From: Flemingiibacterium sp964430755
GTDB taxonomy: Bacteria; Bacillota; Clostridia; Oscillospirales; CAG-272
Length of the DNA: 64,000 nt
Direction: 5' to 3'
Assembly: GCA_964430755.1 (NCBI GenBank)
Contig: CAYSFT010000003.1
Location: 14,852 to 78,851, forward strand
Shown here: piece after piece, positions 9,626 to 18,998 of the stretch
How positions within the stretch are numbered: the first letter of the stretch is position 1
Layout of the letters: each line of letters opens with the position of its first letter
Notes under the pieces: model-generated
Database searches by the model: none
Told to the model about the DNA's origin: nothing
What the model saw: only the letters and a program-made list of their open reading frames with translations
Position numbers and translations under genes: made by a program

Positions 9626-9642
9626 TGTAAAAATTTCGTAAA
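9626..9642 (-). promoter_or_regulatory. Candidate Pho box
   Basis: On the minus strand TTTACG-5 bp-TTTACA resembles the TT(A/T/C)ACA direct repeat bound by PhoP in Bacillus. It lies between the regulator gene and the divergent cimA promoter and could serve either gene. Only two repeat units are convincing. Confidence 0.3.
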
Positions 9643-9654
9643 TTCCTCACACTC

Positions 9655-9683
9655 TTGACATTTTTAGCTTTCTATATTATAAT
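9655..9683 (+). promoter_or_regulatory. cimA promoter
   Basis: TTGACA (9655-9660), 17 bp, TATAAT (9678-9683): a perfect sigma-A consensus about 45 bp before the cimA start. Confidence 0.92.
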
Positions 9684-9728
9684 ATTGTTATAATTTGCTT
9701 ACAGTAAAAATATTGCGAGGACATGACC

Positions 9729-11330
9729 ATGCCTGATAATCGTATTATTGAAATTTTCGATTCCACCCTGCGTGACGGTGCACAGGGCGAGGGGATATCC
9801 TATTCCGTCAGAGATAAACTTTATATAATCAAAGCGCTCGATGAATTTGGTGTTGACTATATCGAGGCAGGTATTCCTGCTTCCAACCCGAAGGATACCG
9901 AGTTTTTTGAGCGTGCACGTGATCTCTCGCTCGTTAAGGCGAAGCTCTGTGCCTTCGGTTCAACACACCGAAAAAATCTTTCACCCGAGGAAGATCCTAA
10001 CCTTAACGCACTTCTCCATGCAGGAACACCATGCGTCGCCGTTTTCGGAAAGGCACATCTTCTCCATGCAGAGCGCGTACTCGGTGTCAGTGATGCTGAA
10101 AATCTCGATCTCGTCGGAACGACAATCGAATATCTCAAAGCGCATCTTGACGAGGTTATTTTCGACGCGGAACACTTTTTCGATGGCTTTGCATACGATC
10201 CCGATCACGCACTTGCCATAGTCAAAGCCGCATTCGATGCCGGTGCTGACTGCGTAACCCTCTGCGACACCAACGGCGGTACACTTCCCGAGCGTATTGC
10301 AGAATTCACGTCACTCGTCTGCGAGAAATTCCCCGGCAAGCGCATCGGTATACATACACATGACGATTCCGGACTCGCTGTTGCATCCGCGATGTCTGCA
10401 GTCAAATCCGGGGCGTCAATGGTACAAGGCACATTCACGGGTATCGGTGAGCGCTGCGGAAACTGTGATCTCAGCGTGATAATCCCGAATCTCACGCTCA
10501 AATACGGTATGCAGTGCGGAACACCTTCTTCGGTTAAGCTTGGATCGCTTATGGAAACCGCCAGACGTATATCCGACATCTCCAACATCGCGACGCGTCC
10601 GACAAAACCATATACCGGCAAATCCGCATTCACACACAAGGGCGGTATGCACATTGATGCAATCGAAAAGCTCGACGGCGCATATGAGCATATAAATCCC
10701 AAGCTCGTCGGAAACAAGCGCAGACTTTTAGCCTCCGAGGTATCGGGACGCACAACAGTGGTCAAGCTTGCACGTCAGGTCATTCCGGGCCTTGAGCGCA
10801 CATCTCCCGAAGCCACACTTATCACCGAAAGACTGAAAGAGCTTGAACACGAGGGATATCAGTTTGAAGCCGCGGACGCAAGCTTTGAGCTGCTCATCCG
10901 TAAGCTCGCCTGCGATTATAAGCCGCACTTTGACGTTGTACTCTACAAAACGACCGACGATTTCCCATCAACGGACGGAAAGCTTCAATCCTCAGCAATG
11001 GTACAGGTTGAAGTCGGCGGCAACACGGAAACCTCTGCCTCACTCGGAAACGGTCCCGTAAACGCGCTCGACATCGCATTAAAGCGTGCGCTCACGGTAT
11101 TTTACCCCGTTTTATCAGAGGTTAAACTTACCGACTTTAAGGTGCGCGTTCTCGAAGCTAACTCAACAACCGCCGCAAAGGTACGAGTCCTCATCGAATC
11201 AACCGACTCACACCGTGTATGGACGACCGTCGGCGTGTCGCACGACATAATCGAAGCAAGCTTTATAGCCCTCGCCGATGCGCTTGAATATAAGCTCTCG
11301 ATGAGCGAAAATCAACCGACAAATAAATAA
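9729..11330 (+). CDS. cimA: (R)-citramalate synthase
   Basis: Condenses pyruvate and acetyl-CoA to citramalate, the entry step of the pyruvate route to isoleucine. The protein (533 residues from ATG 9729) has an HMGL-like TIM barrel with FDSTLRDGAQ near the start, the metal motif GIHTHDDSG, and TFTGIGERCGNCDL, followed by a LeuA-type allosteric domain from about residue 395. Length and motifs fit the citramalate synthase branch better than 2-isopropylmalate or homocitrate synthase. ATG 9729 lies about 8 bp from GCGAGG; an in-frame ATG at 9723 is too close to it. The gene is monocistronic, between a perfect promoter and a strong terminator. Confidence 0.93.
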   Translation: MPDNRIIEIFDSTLRDGAQGEGISYSVRDKLYIIKALDEFGVDYIEAGIPASNPKDTEFFERARDLSLVKAKLCAFGSTHRKNLSPEEDPNLNALLHAGTPCVAVFGKAHLLHAERVLGVSDAENLDLVGTTIEYLKAHLDEVIFDAEHFFDGFAYDPDHALAIVKAAFDAGADCVTLCDTNGGTLPERIAEFTSLVCEKFPGKRIGIHTHDDSGLAVASAMSAVKSGASMVQGTFTGIGERCGNCDLSVIIPNLTLKYGMQCGTPSSVKLGSLMETARRISDISNIATRPTKPYTGKSAFTHKGGMHIDAIEKLDGAYEHINPKLVGNKRRLLASEVSGRTTVVKLARQVIPGLERTSPEATLITERLKELEHEGYQFEAADASFELLIRKLACDYKPHFDVVLYKTTDDFPSTDGKLQSSAMVQVEVGGNTETSASLGNGPVNALDIALKRALTVFYPVLSEVKLTDFKVRVLEANSTTAAKVRVLIESTDSHRVWTTVGVSHDIIEASFIALADALEYKLSMSENQPTNK

Positions 11331-11335
11331 AGCAA

Positions 11336-11374
11336 AACGACTGCCGTTGTAAATGCGACAGTCGTTAATTTTTT
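11336..11374. terminator. Bidirectional terminator between cimA and the MATE gene
   Basis: AACGACTG pairs with CAGTCGTT around a short loop, followed on the plus strand by AATTTTTT. It sits between two convergent genes and probably also ends the long minus-strand run from hprK. Confidence 0.85.
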
Positions 11375-11379
11375 GTATA

Positions 11380-12780
11380 TCAAGCGGCAGGATCCTGCTT
11401 CGGCTTCGGTATATGCGAGAGCCATTTTCCGCTGTGTACACGCCACGCAAACATGAGGCCGCGGAAAATCCAGTCAAGCACCATTGCGATCCATACGCCG
11501 ATTATACCAAGACCGAATCTGACACCGATTATATATGAAAACAGCAGTCGGAAGCAGATCATAGATGCTATCGAAACGATCATCGTGAAACGTACATCAC
11601 CTGCCGCACGAAGCGCATTCGGCGTAACGAACGATGGGGACCAAAGGAATATGGCAAGGCCGTCGTGGATAGTGATAAGTATAGCCGCAAGCTTCAGCGT
11701 TTCGGCTGAAAGATCGTAAAAACGAAGTGTCAGCGGCAAGCTTACAATTATAGCTATCTCAATTATTGCAGTAAGCAGGAAGCTCACCTTCATCAGCTTT
11801 TTGCGGTAATAATTCGCCGCATCAAGATCGCCTGCACCTATACACTGCCCGACGACCGTAACCATCGCAAGACAGACCGCGTGACCGGGGATACATCCGA
11901 GCGTATCGAAATTGTTTGCAACCGAGTTTGCGGCAAGCTGTATTTCACCGAATCCCGATATCATCGAGATGACCAGTATTCGTCCGAGAGTGAAGAAGCC
12001 GTTTTCAAGTCCGTTCGGGATGCCGATTCCGAGCATTCGCTTTATAGTTCCGAGGCTTACCTTGAATCGCTTCAGATAATCTATGTAAACGTCGCGTTTT
12101 TTGTTCGCGATTATAACGCCGAGAATGAGCATACCGACAAAACGGGACACTGTCGTTGAAATAGCGGCACCTGCAACACCCATCTCAAAAACGAAAATAA
12201 GCAGTGCATTTCCGCAGATGTTTACCACGTTGACAATCAAGGATGCCTTCATCGTAATTCCCGATTCGCCCGTGGTACGAAACAGTGCGGCAAAGGCATT
12301 GTAAAGTGCAATAAACGGGAAAGAGATTGAAACGATTGCAAAATATGTCAGTGCACTGTTCATCGTTTCAGCTTCAAGCGTACCGAAAATCAGCTTCAGA
12401 ATCGGAGCGCGAAGAAAATAGCAAACCACAGCAAGCAAACAGGATATCGAGCCCGAGATAAGCAAAAGATGCTTTGCCATAACGCGCACGGACGAATAAT
12501 CCGAATTTCCCGATCTTATCCTTACAAATCCGATCTCACGTGCACAGATAACAGCACCGCCAGTCGCAAGAGCCGAAAAAATATTGATCATCAAAAGGCA
12601 TATCATGTCAACGAGCGAAACGCCCGAAACAGCACTCTCGCCGAGGTTTGAGACCATCATCGTATCGAATATTCCCACCGAAGCGGCAAGTGCCTGTTCA
12701 ACAACAAGCGGTAATATCAGCTTTTGCAGATCTGTATTCGAAAAAATCGTATACTTCTGTGCAGAAGCAGCACTTTTCAC
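11380..12780 (-). CDS. MATE-family efflux transporter
   Basis: A 466-residue polytopic membrane protein with about 12 hydrophobic segments and the typical MATE beginning (LPLVVEQALAASVGIFDTMMVSNLGESAVSGV split over the first two segments). Such proteins export cationic drugs or metabolites using a Na+ or H+ gradient. Translation probably starts at GTG 12780, which follows GGAAAGAAG at about 8 bp. It is the last gene of the minus-strand run that begins at hprK and ends at the hairpin 11336-11374. The substrate cannot be told from sequence. Confidence 0.9.
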   Translation of the reverse strand: MKSAASAQKYTIFSNTDLQKLILPLVVEQALAASVGIFDTMMVSNLGESAVSGVSLVDMICLLMINIFSALATGGAVICAREIGFVRIRSGNSDYSSVRVMAKHLLLISGSISCLLAVVCYFLRAPILKLIFGTLEAETMNSALTYFAIVSISFPFIALYNAFAALFRTTGESGITMKASLIVNVVNICGNALLIFVFEMGVAGAAISTTVSRFVGMLILGVIIANKKRDVYIDYLKRFKVSLGTIKRMLGIGIPNGLENGFFTLGRILVISMISGFGEIQLAANSVANNFDTLGCIPGHAVCLAMVTVVGQCIGAGDLDAANYYRKKLMKVSFLLTAIIEIAIIVSLPLTLRFYDLSAETLKLAAILITIHDGLAIFLWSPSFVTPNALRAAGDVRFTMIVSIASMICFRLLFSYIIGVRFGLGIIGVWIAMVLDWIFRGLMFAWRVHSGKWLSHIPKPKQDPAA

Positions 12781-12819
12781 GAAATCATCTTCTTTCCTTT
12801 TCCTAAAAATTCAAGCAGA

Positions 12820-13602
12820 TTAAATGTTGCGTTCCACCCAGTCCGCCGCAAGGTCAGCCCATCCACGGATATCTTCTCTGTCAAGCGCAAGACCGAGACC
12901 GTGTTTGCCGTGAGGATAAATGTGCATCTCAAACGGTATACCGTTGTCGCGCAGCTTTTCTCCGAACACAAGCGAATTTTTGACGTTTACACAGTCATCG
13001 TCCGAGGTGTGCCATAAGAACACCTTCGGCGTTTCGGGAGTGACATGATTGTTAAGCGAGAAATATGCGCCCTCTCTCGGGTAACGCTTTTCGCCAAGAA
13101 GATGCTTACCGCTTCCCGTGTGAGCGAAGCTGTCAATGACCGATATAACGGGATAGCAAAGTATCGCACCGTTGGGCTTGCAGGACTGCTTGTCGATCTC
13201 ATCCTGCGGCTCTTCACAAACGTCGGGGAGTGTAATCGTACAAGCCGCGAGATGACCGCCTGCCGACGAGCCCATTGTAACGATCTTATCGGGATCGATC
13301 ATCCACTTGTCTGCATTTGCGCGTATGATCTTTATCGCACGCTGTGCATCGGCAAGAGGTGCCGGATCGCGGTTGGGATCAATACGGTAGTGAACGACCG
13401 CCGCGTGCATACCGCGCTTATTGAAAAACTCGGCATAAGGCTCGCCCTCATGAGCTGCACGACAATGATATCCGCCGCCGGGATAAATGATTATACACGG
13501 TAGCGGTTTATCCGTGTCGATAAAATAAGTCGTCATCATATTAGGAGTTTCTGCACCTTCAAGATAGTGCGGAATGTTGTTTTCCCAAAGCTTTATTTCC
13601 AT
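12820..13602 (-). CDS. Alpha/beta hydrolase, acetyl-esterase type
   Basis: A 260-residue cytoplasmic esterase. The start was set at ATG 13602 (MEIKLWENNIPHY), because GAGGA lies 7 bp upstream and the longer frame overlaps the topoisomerase gene. The oxyanion-hole stretch YPGGGYHCRA is at 40-49 and the nucleophile elbow GSSAGG has Ser113. An acidic residue in WHTSDDD and a histidine in HGKHGL complete the triad. It resembles hydrolases that deacetylate xylan or other acetylated sugars, with no signal peptide. It starts 10 bp after the topoisomerase stop, so the two are co-transcribed. Confidence 0.88.
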   Translation of the reverse strand: MEIKLWENNIPHYLEGAETPNMMTTYFIDTDKPLPCIIIYPGGGYHCRAAHEGEPYAEFFNKRGMHAAVVHYRIDPNRDPAPLADAQRAIKIIRANADKWMIDPDKIVTMGSSAGGHLAACTITLPDVCEEPQDEIDKQSCKPNGAILCYPVISVIDSFAHTGSGKHLLGEKRYPREGAYFSLNNHVTPETPKVFLWHTSDDDCVNVKNSLVFGEKLRDNGIPFEMHIYPHGKHGLGLALDREDIRGWADLAADWVERNI

Positions 13603-13612
13603 AAGTGTATCC

Positions 13613-15859
13613 TCACATTTCCTCATCTGTAAATTTGATCTGCATCTTATCAATATCGAATTCTTCAAGCAGCACGGATGCGGCAGGAATTTTAATCTTG
13701 TGATACTTTGATGCATTTGCAATGTGTCCTTCAAAATCACGCATTAATGAAGTAACCCTTTGTCCGCGCTTCATCTGCATTACTTGAACACCAACCGAGC
13801 TTCTCGTGGTCTTTTCCGGAATCAGCTCACTCTTAAGCGATATAGCCCTGTTAGCATTGTTAACGATCATCACCTCGCATGGCGCTGTAAGATACATAGC
13901 ACCTGCAAGCGGCGACGAATCGGAATATGCCGCTGTCAGCTTGCGGCGGTTAGTCTTGGTCTGATATGCACTTATCGGCACACGCACGCCTTTACCGTTT
14001 TCAAACACGAACAGCATATAAGCATCGTCTTTATACTCTGTCAGCACAGCCATCGCCGCAACGTGCTCGCCCTCGTCAAAGCCAAGCTTCGCAGGGATAT
14101 AGTCGCCGAGCTGGGAAGCTTTCACATTGTCGAAATCGTCGATCTTCGCCTTGTAGCACTGCGCCTTATCGGAGAAGAAGATCACCTCGGCGATATTCTC
14201 GGTATCCTGCTCATGAACGATAACGTCACCGTCCTTTAATTGCTGAACATCACTTCCGCGAAGCGACTGCGGAGTTATCTTCTTAAAGTAACCGTCACGC
14301 GTGAGATAAACGCGCACGTTATAATTTTCAACCTCACTCTCCGGCTCATAAACCTCGATATCATCGGGATAAATAAGCTGTGTAAGGCGCGGCTTTCCGT
14401 ATTTCTTTTTGATCTCACGAAGCTCATTTGCAATATGCTCACGAACCTTTATATCGTCGCCAATCTTCGCTTCAAGCTCGGCAATTTCCTTTTGAAGTGT
14501 TTCAATCTCCTTGATTCGATTGATAATGTACTCGCGGTTAAGATAACGAAGCTTTATTTCCGCGATATATTCTGCTTGAATCTCATCAATACCGAAGCCT
14601 GCCATGAGGTTTGGAACAACATCCGCTTCGAGCTCGGTTTCACGGACAATCTTTATCGCCTTGTCAATGTCAAGCAGTATCTTACCAAGTCCCATAAGAA
14701 GATGGAGCTTGTCCTGTTTTTTCTTAAGCTCATACGAAAGTTCACGGCGTACACAGCTCATACGGAAGCGTATCCACTCGTTAAGAATCTCGATAACGCC
14801 CATTTGACGCGGTGTACCGTCGATAAGTACGTTAAAGTTACAGTTGAAATTATCCTCAAGCGATGTCATCTTGAAGAGCTTGGTCATAAGCTTATCGGGA
14901 TCAACACCGCGGCGAAGATCAAGCGTCAGCTTAAAGCCGGAAAGGTCAATTTCATCGCGGAAATCAACGATCTCCTTGAGCTTACCCTCTTTAACAAGAT
15001 CGGTGATACGGTTCATAATAAGCTCAATCGAGGTTGAATACGGAATCTGCGTTATGTCGATGCAGTTGTCCTTTTTCTCGTAATTGTATCTTGAACGAAG
15101 CGTAACACCGCCGCGTCCCGTCTGCATGATCTCGCGCATCTTGTCGCGGTCATATATGATATACGCACCGCCCGGAAAATCGGGAGCCTTGATGATGTCG
15201 AGCATCTTTTCAACCGGTGTATCGGGACGGCGAAGAAGCTGTATCGCACCGTCACATATTTCGCCGAGATTGAACGAGCAGATGTTACTTGTCATACCAA
15301 CCGCGATTCCGAGATTGGGCGTCACAAGCACATTCGGGAATGTCGTCGGAAGAAGCACCGGCTCCTTCATTGTGGCATCGTAGTTGTCAACCATGTCAAC
15401 GGCATCCTTGTCGATGCCGCGGAAAAGCTCCGAACAAAAAGAATCGAGCTTGACTTCAGTATAACGCGAAGCGGCATACGCCATATCACGGCTGTACTGC
15501 TTACCGAAGCTTCCCTTTGAATCAACAAAAGGATGCAAAAGTGCCTCATGTCCGCGAGTTAAGCGAACCATGGTTTCATAGATCGCCGCATCACCGTGAG
15601 GGTTCAGCTTCATCGTCTGACCGACGACGTTTGCGGATTTGGTACGTCCGCCCGTGAGCAGTCCCATTTTGTACATCGTGTAAAGCAGTTTTCGGTGAGA
15701 GGGCTTGAAGCCGTCAATCTCGGGAATTGCGCGGTCGCGGATGACATACATCGCGTACGGCATGAAATTTGTGCGTATGGTGTCGGTTATCGCCTGATCT
15801 GTGATCTCGGCGGTTATACCGCTTGTAGTGCGCTTGATTTCTTTCTGTTTGCGTGCCAT
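13613..15859 (-). CDS. Type II DNA topoisomerase subunit A (GyrA/ParC paralogue)
   Basis: A 748-residue subunit that breaks and rejoins DNA. The winged-helix and tower region is complete, with the active-site tyrosine Tyr133 in AASRYTEVKL. The C-terminal beta-propeller is degenerate and GyrA-box residues are not obvious, so a ParC-like or specialised role is more likely than true gyrase. No B subunit is next to it, unlike usual parE-parC pairs. The quinolone-determining region reads NPHGDAAIYETMVR, with Ala91 where quinolone-sensitive enzymes usually have Ser or Thr and Glu95 at the second key position. It lies in the hprK run between a Sua5-type gene and an esterase. Confidence 0.9.
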   Translation of the reverse strand: MARKQKEIKRTTSGITAEITDQAITDTIRTNFMPYAMYVIRDRAIPEIDGFKPSHRKLLYTMYKMGLLTGGRTKSANVVGQTMKLNPHGDAAIYETMVRLTRGHEALLHPFVDSKGSFGKQYSRDMAYAASRYTEVKLDSFCSELFRGIDKDAVDMVDNYDATMKEPVLLPTTFPNVLVTPNLGIAVGMTSNICSFNLGEICDGAIQLLRRPDTPVEKMLDIIKAPDFPGGAYIIYDRDKMREIMQTGRGGVTLRSRYNYEKKDNCIDITQIPYSTSIELIMNRITDLVKEGKLKEIVDFRDEIDLSGFKLTLDLRRGVDPDKLMTKLFKMTSLEDNFNCNFNVLIDGTPRQMGVIEILNEWIRFRMSCVRRELSYELKKKQDKLHLLMGLGKILLDIDKAIKIVRETELEADVVPNLMAGFGIDEIQAEYIAEIKLRYLNREYIINRIKEIETLQKEIAELEAKIGDDIKVREHIANELREIKKKYGKPRLTQLIYPDDIEVYEPESEVENYNVRVYLTRDGYFKKITPQSLRGSDVQQLKDGDVIVHEQDTENIAEVIFFSDKAQCYKAKIDDFDNVKASQLGDYIPAKLGFDEGEHVAAMAVLTEYKDDAYMLFVFENGKGVRVPISAYQTKTNRRKLTAAYSDSSPLAGAMYLTAPCEVMIVNNANRAISLKSELIPEKTTRSSVGVQVMQMKRGQRVTSLMRDFEGHIANASKYHKIKIPAASVLLEEFDIDKMQIKFTDEEM

Positions 15860-15892
15860 CGTTGTTCTCCGTTTCGTTCTAAATTTGGGCGT

Positions 15893-16930
15893 TTATAATT
15901 TAATGATCTCGTGTCCCGCCGCCTTGAGCATACGGTTATATACGGCAAGACCGATTCCCGTTTTATCGGGGACTTTTACGTAAAAAACATCACAGTTATA
16001 CGTGTCAATTTCACGAAGCATTTTAAAAAGGCTGTGGGCTTCGCACTTGAGCGTGTGCTCACCGAGTGAAACACAGGCTATCTCAAGAGAAGAAAATCTT
16101 TCCATTTCATCTTCAAACAAGAGTATTCCGATTTTCTCAGTTTCAGCCTGCTTTTTGAGAAACTCATATATTTTTTCGTCAGTGCCGTCAAGCATTATAA
16201 GTCTTGTATCCGGCGCATAGTGACGGTATTTCATTCCCGGCGCAAGAGGACGTTCACCTTTTTCAAGCTTACCGCTTATTGCCTTGTCGAGCGTTACATC
16301 GCCAATACTTGAGAGCATCTCAACGGTTATACCTCCGGGACGAAGAAGCGTCATACCGTTATCGTCTATCTTAACAATCGTCGATTCAACGCCGATATCC
16401 GCTTCATCTCCGGCAATTATCATGTCAATACGCCCGGTCATATCCGCAATAACGTGATCGGCACAGGTCGGGCTCGGTTTACCCGATATATTCGCGCTCG
16501 GCGCAGCCACAGGAACACCTGCCGCCTCAATAAGCGCTCTCGCGGATTCACTTGACGGCACACGCACGGCAACCGTGTCAAGTCCGCCCGTAACAGTGTC
16601 AGGAATACACTCGCGTTTTGGTAAAACCACGGTTATCGGCCCCGGCATAAACGCTTCCGCAATACGCCAAAACAGATTATTTGTATGGCAGTATTTGTCT
16701 GCATCCTCAACCCTTGCAAGGTGTATGATCAAAGGATTATCGGACGGTCTGCCTTTAGCGGCATATATTTTAGCCGCCGCACTCGAGTCAAGTGCATTGC
16801 CGCCGAGTCCGTAAACAGTTTCAGTCGGAAAGGCAACAAGTCCGCCGTCACGCAGAATCTCACCTGCCGCCTTGAATATATCGTTGTTTATTTTTTCATC
16901 ACTGCATAAACGTGATATTACGGTGTCCAT
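15893..16930 (-). CDS. Threonylcarbamoyl-AMP synthase (Sua5/YwlC type)
   Basis: Makes threonylcarbamoyl-AMP from threonine, bicarbonate and ATP for the t6A modification at tRNA position 37. The 345-residue protein has the YrdC core (about 15-205) with FPTETVYGLGGNA, AAKGRPSDNPLIIH and PSANISGKPSPT. A Sua5 C-terminal domain from about 215 is joined by a linker containing RPLAPGMKYRHYAP. The start has an AAAGGAC site. It is 24 bp downstream of prfA, a pairing of translation genes also seen in other Firmicutes. Confidence 0.95.
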   Translation of the reverse strand: MDTVISRLCSDEKINNDIFKAAGEILRDGGLVAFPTETVYGLGGNALDSSAAAKIYAAKGRPSDNPLIIHLARVEDADKYCHTNNLFWRIAEAFMPGPITVVLPKRECIPDTVTGGLDTVAVRVPSSESARALIEAAGVPVAAPSANISGKPSPTCADHVIADMTGRIDMIIAGDEADIGVESTIVKIDDNGMTLLRPGGITVEMLSSIGDVTLDKAISGKLEKGERPLAPGMKYRHYAPDTRLIMLDGTDEKIYEFLKKQAETEKIGILLFEDEMERFSSLEIACVSLGEHTLKCEAHSLFKMLREIDTYNCDVFYVKVPDKTGIGLAVYNRMLKAAGHEIIKL

Positions 16931-16954
16931 GTTTGTCCTTTCGGTAAGTTTAAT

Positions 16955-18019
16955 TTAACTGTTTGCAAGCTTCGCCGCAGTATCGGCAGTTGCAAGCGCG
17001 GTGAGCATTTCGCCGATGTCACCGTTCAGAAATTCCTCGAGCGAGTGAAGCGTTACGCCAATACGGTGATCGGTCACGCGGCTCTGCGGATAATTATAGG
17101 TGCGAATACGCTCACTGCGGTCGCCCGTACCGACCTGACTCTTTCTCTCTGATGCAATTTTCGCATCCTGTTCAGCCTGCTTCATATCAAAAAGCTTGGT
17201 GCGCAGCAGCTTCATCGCCTTGTCACGGTTCTTAAACTGCGAGCGCTCGTCCTGACACTCGATAACGATTCCTGTTGGTTTATGCATAAGTCGTATCGCG
17301 GATTCGGTCTTGTTAACATGCTGACCGCCCGCGCCGCTCGATTTTATGGTTTCAATCTCAAGATCAGACTGATTTATTTCAATTTCAACATCCTCAGCCT
17401 CGGGAAGCACGGCAACAGTAGCCGTGGATGTCTGTATTCTTCCCTGCGATTCGGTAACGGGCACACGCTGTACACGGTGTACACCCGACTCAAATTTTAG
17501 CCTTGAATATGCGCCCTCGCCCTCAACCATGAAGCTGACTTCCTTGAAGCCGCCAAGCTCGGTTTCGTTGCAGGAAAGTATCTCTGTTTTCCAGCCGACG
17601 CTCGCAGCGTACATATTGTACATACGGTAAAGCACATATGCAAAAAGTGCCGCTTCCTCGCCGCCTGCACCTCCGCGTATTTCGATAATGACGTTTTTGT
17701 CATCGTTCGGATCGTGCGGAAGAAGCAATATCTGTAATTCCTGCTCAAGCGCCTGAAGCTGTTCTTTTAAAGAGTTAAGCTCCTCTCTTGCAAGCTCCTC
17801 CATTTCGGGATCAAGCTTTTCCGCGAGCATTTCCTCGGTTTCGGAGAGTTGACTCTCGCAGGCGATATATTCGCGGTATTTTTCAACTATGGGAGTCAAA
17901 CGCTTGTGCTCACGCATGAGCTTCGTGTAACGCTCCTGATCGCTGATGACCTCCGGAAGCGAAAGCTCCTCTGCCATTTTTTCATAATTTTCTTCGGTTA
18001 TTTTAAGTTTTTCAAACAT
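16955..18019 (-). CDS. prfA: Peptide chain release factor 1
   Basis: Recognises UAA and UAG stop codons and triggers release of the finished peptide. The 354-residue protein has the GGQ motif in SSGAGGQHVNKTESAIR and the RF1-specific codon-reading tripeptide PVT in RVQRVPVTESQGR, which separates it from RF2 (SPF). No prmC lies beside it, although prmC is often next to prfA. The ribosome site is GGGAAACTGTAAT-type and weak. It sits 67 bp after the permease and 24 bp before the Sua5-type gene. Confidence 0.97.
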   Translation of the reverse strand: MFEKLKITEENYEKMAEELSLPEVISDQERYTKLMREHKRLTPIVEKYREYIACESQLSETEEMLAEKLDPEMEELAREELNSLKEQLQALEQELQILLLPHDPNDDKNVIIEIRGGAGGEEAALFAYVLYRMYNMYAASVGWKTEILSCNETELGGFKEVSFMVEGEGAYSRLKFESGVHRVQRVPVTESQGRIQTSTATVAVLPEAEDVEIEINQSDLEIETIKSSGAGGQHVNKTESAIRLMHKPTGIVIECQDERSQFKNRDKAMKLLRTKLFDMKQAEQDAKIASERKSQVGTGDRSERIRTYNYPQSRVTDHRIGVTLHSLEEFLNGDIGEMLTALATADTAAKLANS

Positions 18020-18086
18020 ATTACAGTTTCCCTTTTCAAAGTCAAAAAACAGTCACCGCGCACGGCTTTTTTCGTACGCGGAAATG

Positions 18087-18980
18087 TTAAATCAGAATTT
18101 CTATGACAACGCCGAGAAGCGCGGAGGTAATATACAAGAGTCCGAGCAAAGCGAAGTTCTGACGGTGTGAACGGTTCACCCTGAAAAGCACAAGCATACC
18201 AACGCCTGCACCTGCCGAAAGTGCCGCCGCAAGAGAGCCGAAGCCGAGAGTTCCCGAAACGAACAGCTCTGTTGCCACAACGCTTGCCGCACAGTTCGGA
18301 ATAAGACCGATGAGTGCCGTCAAAAACGGTTGAAATATGCTGTCCGTCATCATAAGCACAGCGAGCTTGTCCTCGCCGATCAAGTCTATGACAAGATGCA
18401 CAATAAAACTCGTCACAAACACAAACGCAAATATGGAAAGCCCCCTTTTGAGAGCCGCAGAAACAATACCGTTTCGGCTGTCGCAGTGTGAGCAGTGGTG
18501 ATGTTCACCGCCCTCGTGTATATGCTCTCCGTGAGCGTGAACTTCTCGGTGTTTTGCTTTATCAAGCTTTGTTATACGGAAAATGAAGTTGACAAAAAAT
18601 CCGACCGCCACAGCGTAAACAAACTTCACCGCAAGCAGCGGCAAAAACCATTTCACGCGCTCGGGACTTGCAAGCAGTATCGGAAAGGCTTCATCGCTCG
18701 TTGCAACAAAGACAGCACCAACAGTTCCTGCCGTTATAAGACGTTCCGCATAGAGATTCGCCGCGGCAACGGAAAAACCGCACTGAGGGAATAGTCCGAG
18801 CGCCGCCGCACCGACAACACCTAAATTATCACTCGCAAGCACGCGGCGCACCTTATCCATCGCCTTATGCTCCACAGTCTCAATAAGCAGATATATGAGT
18901 AAAAGCAGAGGGAGCATATACCATGTATGCTCAAGCGTATGAGTCAGCGCATGAGTTAAATGATGAAAAAATTCTTGCAT
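18087..18980 (-). CDS. Putative heavy-metal/arsenic-type efflux permease with His-rich loop
   Basis: A 297-residue membrane protein with about 8-10 hydrophobic segments. Two similar halves each carry a conserved turn (GLFPQCGFSVAAANLYAERL near 62-81 and LIPNCAASVVATELFVSG near 222-239). This layout fits the family described as arsenic efflux or putative manganese transporter. The cytoplasmic loop at about 148-166 is dense in His and Cys (HAHGEHIHEGGEHHHCSHC), which suggests binding of a transition metal. It lies 18 bp after galM in the hprK run. Substrate and direction are not known. Confidence 0.75.
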   Translation of the reverse strand: MQEFFHHLTHALTHTLEHTWYMLPLLLLIYLLIETVEHKAMDKVRRVLASDNLGVVGAAALGLFPQCGFSVAAANLYAERLITAGTVGAVFVATSDEAFPILLASPERVKWFLPLLAVKFVYAVAVGFFVNFIFRITKLDKAKHREVHAHGEHIHEGGEHHHCSHCDSRNGIVSAALKRGLSIFAFVFVTSFIVHLVIDLIGEDKLAVLMMTDSIFQPFLTALIGLIPNCAASVVATELFVSGTLGFGSLAAALSAGAGVGMLVLFRVNRSHRQNFALLGLLYITSALLGVVIEILI

Positions 18981-18998
18981 TTATCCTCCCGGTGGGAT

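Noticed and set aside
12820..13740. Longer start for the esterase gene inside the topoisomerase gene
   Set aside because: The extra 46 residues overlap the conserved end of the topoisomerase frame, and the ATG at 13602 has the ribosome site.
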